From an uncultured Clostridia bacterium (GTDB lineage: Bacteria; Bacillota; Clostridia; Lachnospirales; Lachnospiraceae), in assembly GCA_946186175.1 (NCBI GenBank), contig CAMHMG010000196.1, forward strand, positions 1-5,612: a stretch of 5,612 bases of DNA. Reading direction: 5' to 3'. Positions within the stretch are counted from its first letter, which is position 1. The number at the start of each line of letters is the position of its first letter. Below the pieces are notes generated by a model that made no database searches, had not been told where the DNA came from, and saw only the letters and a list, made by a program, of their open reading frames with translations. The position numbers and the translations under genes are program-made. Shown in pieces: positions 1 through 5,247 of the stretch.

Positions 1-1073
1 GCTGCAGTATCACCTATACCACCATAGAACTTTATAAGATCATTTTTCTCAGTTACAATTGGGGGTCTTAATGCAGCCATATTGTCTGACACATAACGTT
101 TGGTATCACCGTTATAATCACCATCAAAATCCTCACCGGAAACCATATATTCCCTATCGTTACCTGCCGCTTTATTTTCCTTATTCAACTGTTCTTTAAG
201 CGCGTCAGTATATTCACCATATTTCTTTGCACTGTCAAGGGTAAAATATACATTCGCGGTAAATACATCAGTATCTCTGTAGGCAGAATACATATCCGTA
301 TCTGTCATTTTTGTAATACACACACATCCTCCAGTCATATATCCCTGCACTAATTCATTCGGATCTTCAAAAACGCCTACAATAGTATAATCGTATGACA
401 CTTTATCCTTAATTTGTTCCGCAAATATCTCCCCATCGGTAACTGTGCTTTCATCTGCTTTTTTATCTTGTTCAGACAATTCTGAATTACTTTCGCTGTC
501 ATCATTATCCGATACACCCAGATCAACTTTCAGATCCTCCGGCGAATAATAATATCCCTCGCTGTCAACATCCACGCCAAACAGTACTCTATGGCCAAGA
601 TCAAGTGTTATCTTATCGCCAACATTCCAATTCACGGGCATAATTCTTTTGTTTATTATAATTTCCGTATCATTTTCAGGCAGCCTGCCGGAAACAATAT
701 CTAAGCTCACATCCTCTAATGCTACATCATCAAATGCTCTCACTTCGATATAAGGCTCATTAAAATACCTGTTATAATGAGCCCCCGCTTCTTCAACAGA
801 TACAGTTCCCACAGGCATAGACACTCCGGCTCTTACAACATGTGCATTATCAATAACAAGATTTAATTCGTCAACCGGAATATATGACATTTTTCCGTAA
901 AAGGTGCCATACTCTGACTTATAATAGTTGATCATTCCATCGCGAAATGTCGCAGCCATTCCCGCCACTGCACACATAAGAGCTGCCGACAGCATAACAC
1001 CGATTATAGTAACAATGGTACGTTTCTTATTTCTAACCATACTCCTTTTTGTAAAATTCTTAATCACTTCCAT
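1..1073 (-). CDS. ABC transporter permease, FtsX/MacB type, N-terminal part (runs off left edge)
   Basis: This is the membrane subunit partner of the ATPase encoded just upstream. The ATG at 1071-1073 has a GTGAGG Shine-Dalgarno about 9 nt before it, and 357 codons are open to the window edge. Residues 1-19 are basic and amphipathic, and about 20-42 form the first membrane helix (TIVTIIGVMLSAALMCAVAG). An extracytoplasmic domain of the MacB_PCD type follows; the phrases GRLPENDTEIIINKR (129-143), VGDKITLDLG (151-160) and YTIVGVFEDP (229-238) are typical of that fold. Residues about 184-215 are an acidic Asp/Ser/Glu-rich insert. The later three helices and the FtsX domain lie outside the window. 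The family couples ATP hydrolysis to export or extrusion of peptides, antibiotics or lipids; the substrate cannot be read here. Family assignment is firm, function is not. Confidence 0.88.
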   Translation of the reverse strand, partial: MEVIKNFTKRSMVRNKKRTIVTIIGVMLSAALMCAVAGMAATFRDGMINYYKSEYGTFYGKMSYIPVDELNLVIDNAHVVRAGVSMPVGTVSVEEAGAHYNRYFNEPYIEVRAFDDVALEDVSLDIVSGRLPENDTEIIINKRIMPVNWNVGDKITLDLGHRVLFGVDVDSEGYYYSPEDLKVDLGVSDNDDSESNSELSEQDKKADESTVTDGEIFAEQIKDKVSYDYTIVGVFEDPNELVQGYMTGGCVCITKMTDTDMYSAYRDTDVFTANVYFTLDSAKKYGEYTDALKEQLNKENKAAGNDREYMVSGEDFDGDYNGDTKRYVSDNMAALRPPIVTEKNDLIKFYGGIGDTA

Positions 1074-1106
1074 TTATATTAACCTCACTATTTATTCTAT
1101 ATTAGG

Positions 1107-1184
1107 TTCTTGTGTTAACAAAGGCATTCCTAAGAATACGAATCACGCAGTGACTGCGAGCTTCTACCAGAACAGTTACAAGAA
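1107..1184. repeat. Degenerate foldback (inverted-repeat) element between ATPase and permease
   Basis: The 126-bp gap between the ATPase stop and the permease start holds an imperfect inverted repeat. The outer arms are TTCTTGTGTTAAC (1107-1119) and GTTACAAGAA (1175-1184), which match apart from a 3-nt insertion. The centre is a perfect CGCAGT-G-ACTGCG palindrome (1146-1158). The arms between are only weakly complementary. It could be a decayed miniature mobile element or an RNA structure that tunes permease translation relative to the ATPase. A smaller AT-rich hairpin, ATATAC/GTATAT (1184-1200), sits directly after the ATPase stop. Confidence 0.45.
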
Positions 1185-1199
1185 TATACGCTTAGTATA

Positions 1200-1862
1200 T
1201 TACAATAATTTTCCGTCACGCATTGTAAGCACTCTGTCTGCCTGCTTAGCTATCTCAAGGTCATGGGTTATCATGATAATGGTCTGGCCTTGCTTCTTAT
1301 TAGTTTCCTTAAGAAGTCCAATTATCTCATCACTTGCTTTCTTATCCAGGTTACCGGTAAGCTCATCTGCAAGAATTACAGCAGGATTATTGATAAGCGC
1401 TCTTCCTATTGCCACTCTCTGCTGCTGTCCGCCTGATAACTGATTAGGTAAATGATTCTCTCTGCCGGTAAGTCCTAGCTGTCCGATCACCTCATCAACT
1501 CTTTCCTTAGATACATTCTGTCCGTCCAGATCCATGGGAAGCGTTATATTCTCATACGCCGTAAGAACAGGAAGAAGATTATAGAACTGATAAATGATCC
1601 CAACCTGTCTTCTTCTAAAAACAGCAAGTGTATCATCATTCATCTTAAATATATCTTCTCCATCGATATAAACACTTCCCGATGTTGGTCTGTCAACTCC
1701 TCCAATCAAATGCATAAGCGTTGACTTTCCGCTTCCGCTTGCTCCTATAATACAAAGGAATTCTCCCTTTTCAACGCTAAACGATACATCATCTACGGCT
1801 CTCACCTGTGTATCACCTTCACCATATGTTTTAACAAGATGTTCAACCTTTACTATTTCCAC
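1200..1862 (-). CDS. ABC transporter ATP-binding protein, MacB/LolD-type
   Basis: This is the cytoplasmic ATPase that powers the permease encoded downstream. At 220 residues it has the usual length for this family. Every ABC motif is visible: Walker A GASGSGKST (40-48), Q-loop with Q92 in YQFYNLLP, signature LSGGQQQR (142-149), Walker B VILADE (162-167) with catalytic Glu167, D-loop around NLD (171-173), and H-loop His200 in MITHD. The Q-loop and GNLD phrase place it with the MacB/LolD/YknY group. The family normally reads ADEPTGNLD; here position 168 is Leu (ADELTGNLD). The start codon is GTG: an in-frame TAA lies immediately upstream, and a GGAGG sits 8 nt before the GTG. It is transcribed with the permease across a 126-bp gap. 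Confidence 0.95.
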   Translation of the reverse strand: MEIVKVEHLVKTYGEGDTQVRAVDDVSFSVEKGEFLCIIGASGSGKSTLMHLIGGVDRPTSGSVYIDGEDIFKMNDDTLAVFRRRQVGIIYQFYNLLPVLTAYENITLPMDLDGQNVSKERVDEVIGQLGLTGRENHLPNQLSGGQQQRVAIGRALINNPAVILADELTGNLDKKASDEIIGLLKETNKKQGQTIIMITHDLEIAKQADRVLTMRDGKLL

Positions 1863-1870
1863 TTAATTAT

Positions 1871-1875
1871 CCTCC
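1871..1875 (-). promoter_or_regulatory. Ribosome-binding site deciding the GTG start of the ABC ATPase
   Basis: GGAGG on the minus strand lies 8 nt upstream of the GTG at 1860-1862. The codon directly before the GTG is an in-frame TAA, so no longer start exists. No ATG lies near the beginning of the conserved region, which makes GTG the only sensible start. Confidence 0.85.
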
Positions 1876-1922
1876 ATTTTATTGATATCCACCTTTTAAC
1901 TGCATTTAAAATTACAACTTAT

Positions 1923-1976
1923 AAGTGTTGATTTTTCGTGCAAGCACGAAATCAACACCTTTGCTCTTTTTATCAT
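1923..1976. repeat. 54-bp hairpin repeat, copy 1
   Basis: This is identical to copy 2 at 2009-2062 except for one base (T at 1933 versus C). It contains a strong stem-loop at 1925-1958. On the minus strand GTGTTGAT pairs with ATCAACAC, followed by a 2-nt bulge and a second helix closing on a CTTG loop, about 14 bp in all. It lies in the untranslated leader of the ABC ATPase, about 60 nt before the GTG. On the plus strand the stem is followed by a T-rich tail (CTTTGCTCTTTTT). It could be an extragenic palindromic repeat family or a regulatory RNA element. Confidence 0.85.
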
Positions 1977-2008
1977 GTCGACTATCGTCTCCATGTGAGC
2001 ATTCGCAA

Positions 2009-2062
2009 AAGTGTTGATCTTTCGTGCAAGCACGAAATCAACACCTTTGCTCTTTTTATCAT
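2009..2062. repeat. 54-bp hairpin repeat, copy 2
   Basis: This is the second copy, offset 86 bp from copy 1 in the same orientation, with 32 bp of unrelated sequence between them. The stem-loop is at 2011-2044. The only difference from copy 1 falls at position 2019, in the unpaired bulge, so both helices are intact in both copies. Confidence 0.85.
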
Positions 2063-2086
2063 ACTAACACACAAAAATGACATTAA
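2058..2086 (-). promoter_or_regulatory. Weak candidate promoter for the ABC operon
   Basis: The minus strand reads TTAATG (2081-2086, 3 of 6 to the -35 consensus), a 17-bp spacer, then TATGAT (2058-2063, 5 of 6 to the -10). It lies downstream of the terminator that closes the pilin unit. If real, transcription would begin near 2051 and both hairpins would be in the ABC leader RNA. The -10 overlaps the edge of repeat copy 2. Position is uncertain in such A/T-rich DNA. Confidence 0.25.
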
Positions 2087-2117
2087 AGTGACTATTTAAA
2101 ATGTATAAAAATATAAA

Positions 2118-2162
2118 CAAAAAATCCCGGTATTCATATAATAATAAACACCGGAATTTTTA
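2118..2162 (-). terminator. Intrinsic terminator after the pilin unit
   Basis: Inverted repeat with 12-bp arms at 2120-2131 and 2150-2161 around an 18-nt loop. In minus-strand RNA the stem is AAAAATTCCGGT / ACCGGGATTTTT, with the only non-Watson-Crick pair a U:G wobble, followed by a U-run. On the plus strand the same position is a C/A mismatch, so the minus strand is favoured, although A and T tracts flank both sides and some bidirectional activity is possible. It separates the pilin from the ABC operon. Confidence 0.8.
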
Positions 2163-2191
2163 CATTTTATTATATTCAATTAAACATAATC

Positions 2192-2215
2192 GGCGTTAAC
2201 AAACAGTTACCCGCC
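2192..2215. other. Small hairpin downstream of the pilin
   Basis: GGCGTTAAC (2192-2200) and GTTACCCGCC (2206-2215) form a short interrupted stem around AAACA. There is no T-run at its foot, so it is not a terminator by itself. It lies between the TAG of the displaced pilin frame and the terminator. Confidence 0.4.
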
Positions 2216-2236
2216 TTGCCCACTTTGAGGCTTAAT

Positions 2237-2368
2237 CTATGGTCTCTGAACCTTGTCTTTACTTTCAGTTATTCTCATGGATGATTGTACAATATCATAA
2301 ATCTCTCCGAAATCATTTCCAAAATCATTGGATTTTACAAGATAAGAAGAAACAACCCCAAAGCTGAT
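2237..2368 (-). pseudogene. Displaced C-terminal coding frame of the pilin (apparent frameshift)
   Basis: One base out of phase with the pilin frame, an open stretch runs past the pilin TGA (2325) to a TAG at 2237-2239. It encodes a tail of about 39 residues beginning VVSSYLVKSNDFGNDF and ending in KDKVQRP, with ordinary codon use and polar, soluble composition. It has no start or Shine-Dalgarno of its own, and an in-frame TGA at 2369-2371 precedes it. It can therefore only be reached by a frame change inside about 2325-2368. The run of four G (minus strand) at 2356-2359 is the obvious place. Removing one G would give a 189-residue pilin. Confidence 0.6.
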
Positions 2369-2807
2369 TCAAAATTAACTTGCTGCCCAAAGTCGGATAT
2401 ACCATATGAGCATCATCTTTCCCGCCATAATAAACAGCCACTTTATTACGTGTATAATCCAATGTATAATAATAATTCTGATCTAACGGATCACCATTGG
2501 CATCCTTTTTAGCCGTTCCCTTAAATGAGCTTTTACCTAAAGAATTAAAAACCTCATCCTTAAAATCTTGATCATCCATATCATTAACATTGATTGGTGT
2601 GTTATGATCCTTCGCTGCATCATATGCCTTTTCTACAGTAACCGCAGCAACAATTGTTCTTGCTATTTCTGACCCGGTATCAATATCTACAGTTAATCTT
2701 GTCTTATTAATATGTCTAATAAGCATCGGTGCAAGTGCACCTGCCAAAACAGCCATTATAGCTATAACAATAATTAATTCAATTAACGAAAAGCCCTTAT
2801 TTCTCAT
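2325..2807 (-). CDS. Type IV prepilin-like protein (class III signal), 3' end probably frameshifted
   Basis: The N-terminus is MRNKG|FSLIELIIVIAIMAVLAG. It has a short basic leader ending in Gly5, Phe at mature position 1, Glu at mature position 5 (residue 10), and a hydrophobic helix at about 6-29. This is the prepilin peptidase recognition and pilus-core helix shared by type IV pilins and pseudopilins. The rest is a variable soluble domain of about 130 residues. The start is supported by AGGGAG about 4 nt upstream. The frame ends at 160 residues with an odd tail (QLWGCFFLSCKIQ) containing its only two cysteines, while a better continuation lies in the next frame to 2237. It sits 59 bp after the 699-residue gene and is probably co-transcribed with it. 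No prepilin peptidase or assembly ATPase is present in the window, so whether it builds a pilus or a secretion pseudopilus is open. Confidence 0.88.
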   Translation of the reverse strand: MRNKGFSLIELIIVIAIMAVLAGALAPMLIRHINKTRLTVDIDTGSEIARTIVAAVTVEKAYDAAKDHNTPINVNDMDDQDFKDEVFNSLGKSSFKGTAKKDANGDPLDQNYYYTLDYTRNKVAVYYGGKDDAHMVYPTLGSKLILNQLWGCFFLSCKIQ

Positions 2808-2821
2808 TTTTCTCCCTCATA

Positions 2822-2856
2822 TTTTAGGGGAAACTCCTTAAAAGTCTCCCCTAAAA
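2822..2856 (-). promoter_or_regulatory. Intergenic hairpin abutting the pilin ribosome-binding site
   Basis: The arms TTTTAGGGGAAACT (2822-2835) and AGTCTCCCCTAAAA (2843-2856) form a 14-pair stem around a 7-nt loop. The single A/C mismatch on the plus strand becomes a G:U pair in minus-strand RNA. No U-run follows, so a classical terminator is unlikely. The stem ends about 4 nt before the pilin Shine-Dalgarno. It may protect the pilin mRNA after cleavage, act as a partial terminator, or influence initiation. Confidence 0.6.
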
Positions 2857-2866
2857 ACACTTATAC

Positions 2867-4966
2867 TTATAATGCTATCATATCATGTACTAATTTCTTA
2901 ATAGTACGTAAAGTTTTTGATCGAGTCTCTTCAGCATCCAATATAGAAAGCATTGAGCCCTTGTCAAATCTGTTCTGCATAAGTATCTCAACCCAGCTCT
3001 CTATATAACTCTTAACATATTCAACATTCTCCGGTGAACGGTTCTTCAAATTCATCTCAATGTTTTTGATATGCTCTATAACAGTAGGACCTTCATTGCC
3101 ACCATTAACAGGCTTGTCATCAGACTCATCTGATAATTCAATTACCTTACCGGTTTTCGTGATAATAACCTTTTTGTTAGGCTTTGCTTCAGGCATTATC
3201 TGATCACCGTTTCTAACGATCAACAGCTCGACAACACGAACCAGACAAGCTACGCTATAAGTACATTCTGCCTCACTCTGTTTCTCTCTACCCTTAATCT
3301 TATACTGATTCCATAACCACTCTGACTTGCAAAGCATCTCTTCAATCTCTGTGTGATTGAATAATTGATTCAATGTACCACTATAAGTAGATTGTGATGA
3401 CTTTCCAAATCTGACCTTTCCTGATGACTGCTCAGGTTTGTCAGTTTCATAACGCGAAGAAAGTACAATCTTATTATATGTCTCACTGAACATCTTTCTT
3501 GCCTGATTCACATCATAATCAGAGCTTAACTTTGACTTATCTTTTCCGTTAAGTCCATTACGTATAAGATCATCAGCCGCAAGGAATACAAGGTGCTTCT
3601 GTCTATCTTCGAGTAACTCCTTCAACTCGTAATTAGTCTTGCTCTTTTCAAGAATAGTATTCTTTCTAACTTTAAATGCCTTAATCTTCTCTTTGACACT
3701 AAAGAACATCTTAAGCAAAGAAGGATTAGCATTAACATAATTACCTATCCAATTAAGCTCAACATACTGATGTTCAATCTTGTTAGAGATTTCATAAACA
3801 TTATAACCATCAAATATAACATTCAAGGTTGTATATAACAGATCCAAAATCTCATATTTCTCATCCCATGAACGGGTTGACAGATCCTGATTAACAAGCT
3901 GTTTGATTCCACACTCACGGAAAACAAGATTATACTCATATAAACCTTCAAAAATGTTGCTCTTATCACTAAGTGAATCGCCTGATCCAAGTATTTGAAG
4001 ATTCTTCTTCATTCCCGGTTCATCTTCAATATACTTGTACACCTTCTTAACAAATGCCGAAACCTCAACCAAGAGACTGTCTATTCTCTTATTGTAGATA
4101 TCCTGCTTAGATAATGCAGAAATAACTGTTCTGCTTAAAACATTGGTATACTGTGTACTCTTACAATTCTTAATAAGCTCCTTGAACTTCTCATAAACCT
4201 TCATATTATCTACAGGAATGTATTCTGCATTAAGTCCATAGAATTCAAATGCTTTATCATAATCCTTACTTCTGATATATGAATTGAAAAGTCCGATAGA
4301 AAACTGAATCTTATAGTCATTACCCACATGCGTATCTTCTACAAAATAATCATAGAGTACTTCCAAATTATTAATGTATGCCTCTGACTCTGCAATTGCA
4401 GGCGGAAGATTCAATTCCATAACAACATTAACAAGATCCATATAACCCATTACTGCCTTGTCATAAGCAGCAGGTCTGTCATCAGCGTCTGCAATCTGAT
4501 AACATGTATTGATCAACAATGGTGCAACACGCTCTCCAATGAGTCTCATTGCCTCACCAAAACTATCCATCTGATACAAATAAATAAGCCATACACTATA
4601 TCGATATATACCCGTTGTATTAATAATTGCATCTGTATCTGACGGATCAATATCGCCATAAACAAACTTAAATAACGGTTCAATCCATTCCTCGATCTCA
4701 TATTTGCCCGGTTTCTTGATATTCTCATCAACAAACTCAGCTAATTCATAAAGCTTTGTGCATTGTGCTTTTACATCATCATCCACAAGCATAGTTGAAA
4801 GATCAAAATTATGGTCCTTAAGATAGTCAATAACTAATGCATAAAAACCTTCCTCAACCTGCTCATTCAAAAATCGGATCAACATTCCTTTGTTTGAAGA
4901 TGCTGCAATAGATATGATGTTGGTATCATTACCTCCTCTAGTAACATTTGCCGGTAAATTCTGCAT
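2867..4966 (-). CDS. 699-residue helical protein of unknown function
   Basis: I do not recognise this family. The start is well supported by AAGGAGG 7 nt before the ATG. No signal peptide, membrane helix or catalytic motif is visible, so it is probably cytoplasmic. The sequence is almost all helix-forming. A segment around 219-247 (FSIGLFNSYIRSKDYDKAFEFYGL) resembles one helix-turn-helix unit of TPR/PPR-type repeats, and other helical pairs could continue such an array, but I cannot show regular repeats. Two flexible linkers stand out: about 505-530 (Ser/Lys/Gly-rich) and about 592-627, which includes a likely beta hairpin (KKVIITKTGKVIEL) followed by acidic residues. Residues about 628-699 are again helical and charged. 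It lies first in a unit with the prepilin gene, so a role as a scaffold or regulator linked to that pilin is a guess from position only. Confidence 0.9.
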   Translation of the reverse strand: MQNLPANVTRGGNDTNIISIAASSNKGMLIRFLNEQVEEGFYALVIDYLKDHNFDLSTMLVDDDVKAQCTKLYELAEFVDENIKKPGKYEIEEWIEPLFKFVYGDIDPSDTDAIINTTGIYRYSVWLIYLYQMDSFGEAMRLIGERVAPLLINTCYQIADADDRPAAYDKAVMGYMDLVNVVMELNLPPAIAESEAYINNLEVLYDYFVEDTHVGNDYKIQFSIGLFNSYIRSKDYDKAFEFYGLNAEYIPVDNMKVYEKFKELIKNCKSTQYTNVLSRTVISALSKQDIYNKRIDSLLVEVSAFVKKVYKYIEDEPGMKKNLQILGSGDSLSDKSNIFEGLYEYNLVFRECGIKQLVNQDLSTRSWDEKYEILDLLYTTLNVIFDGYNVYEISNKIEHQYVELNWIGNYVNANPSLLKMFFSVKEKIKAFKVRKNTILEKSKTNYELKELLEDRQKHLVFLAADDLIRNGLNGKDKSKLSSDYDVNQARKMFSETYNKIVLSSRYETDKPEQSSGKVRFGKSSQSTYSGTLNQLFNHTEIEEMLCKSEWLWNQYKIKGREKQSEAECTYSVACLVRVVELLIVRNGDQIMPEAKPNKKVIITKTGKVIELSDESDDKPVNGGNEGPTVIEHIKNIEMNLKNRSPENVEYVKSYIESWVEILMQNRFDKGSMLSILDAEETRSKTLRTIKKLVHDMIAL

Positions 4967-5048
4967 CGTAACGCCTCCTTATTATCAGTTGCTTTTGTGA
5001 ATAGCATCATCTCACCTACAAAAATATAAATACAATAACTATTCTTGC

Positions 5049-5067
5049 GTGAACATGATAAATTCAC
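5049..5067. promoter_or_regulatory. Dyad, possible operator upstream of the 699-residue gene
   Basis: GTGAACATGATAAATTCAC is an interrupted palindrome with 5-bp arms GTGAA/TTCAC separated by 9 bp. It lies just downstream of the predicted start of transcription (near 5073) of the minus-strand unit, a usual place for a repressor site. No matching second copy was seen, so this rests on symmetry and position. Confidence 0.35.
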
Positions 5068-5079
5068 CTATATAATCAT

Positions 5080-5108
5080 ATAATATCATAATGCAAATGT
5101 ATTTACAA
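5080..5108 (-). promoter_or_regulatory. Candidate promoter for the 699-residue gene and pilin
   Basis: On the minus strand TTGTAA (5103-5108, 4 of 6) and TATTAT (5080-5085, 5 of 6) are separated by 17 bp. Transcription would start near 5073, giving a leader of about 106 nt. The region is very A/T-rich, so other -10 choices exist nearby. Confidence 0.4.
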
Positions 5109-5124
5109 CCCAATTTTAACCCAA
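5107..5124. repeat. AACCCAA direct repeat pair in the divergent promoter region
   Basis: AACCCAA occurs at 5107-5113 and 5118-5124, an 11-bp offset that places both on one face of the helix. Each is followed by a T-rich run. The first overlaps the proposed minus-strand -35. It could be a binding site for a regulator shared by the divergent genes, or chance in A/T-rich DNA. Confidence 0.3.
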
Positions 5125-5183
5125 ATTTTTGTTATTTTCAGTTATTATTACAAATTATTATTGTATACTTTCTACAAAAAAGA

Positions 5184-5212
5184 TTGCTTTTTAATGTGTA
5201 TCGTATTAAAAT
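5184..5212 (+). promoter_or_regulatory. Candidate promoter for the divergent membrane-protein gene
   Basis: TTGCTT (5184-5189), a 17-bp spacer, and TAAAAT (5207-5212, 5 of 6 to consensus). The start would be near 5219, about 29 nt before the ATG at 5248. The -35 is weak (3 of 6). Confidence 0.4.
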
Positions 5213-5247
5213 GAATCTATATTTATATGTAAAGGAGAATGGGTATT

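Larger units (their letters stand above)
1863..2324. other. 462-bp intergenic region between the pilin frame and the ABC operon
   Basis: No intact gene is seen here. Read from right to left (minus-strand direction) it holds: the displaced pilin 3' frame ending at 2237; a small hairpin at 2192-2215 (GGCGTTAAC / GTTACCCGCC around a 5-nt loop); the intrinsic terminator at 2118-2162; a weak promoter candidate at 2058-2086; two 54-bp hairpin repeats at 2009-2062 and 1923-1976; and about 45 A/T-rich bases leading to the ATPase Shine-Dalgarno. Confidence 0.7.

Noticed and set aside
928..1443. Open plus-strand frame of 171 codons
   Set aside because: It runs antisense across the permease start and the ATPase 3' half, has no ribosome-binding site, and its protein looks like a reverse-strand shadow.
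1863..1877. Four-codon ATG-GAG-GAT-AAT-TAA mini-frame just before the ATPase GTG
   Set aside because: Its sequence is the Shine-Dalgarno itself, and it has no ribosome-binding site of its own; it is most likely a coincidence.
1925..1970. Repeat hairpin as a plus-strand intrinsic terminator
   Set aside because: The T-run begins several bases after the stem rather than at its foot, and no plus-strand gene lies upstream to terminate; a weak effect cannot be excluded.
1923..2062. CRISPR-like array
   Set aside because: There are only two copies, the repeat is 54 bp with long internal dyad symmetry, and no cas gene is present.
2285..2512. Plus-strand frame of 75 codons opposite the pilin
   Set aside because: It overlaps the pilin 3' end on the other strand, has no Shine-Dalgarno and no recognisable protein features.
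4546..5067. Two short minus-strand frames of 62 codons (4546-4734 and 4879-5067)
   Set aside because: The first lies wholly inside the 699-residue gene in another frame and the second overlaps its 5' end; both lack ribosome-binding sites, and the large gene has a clear one.
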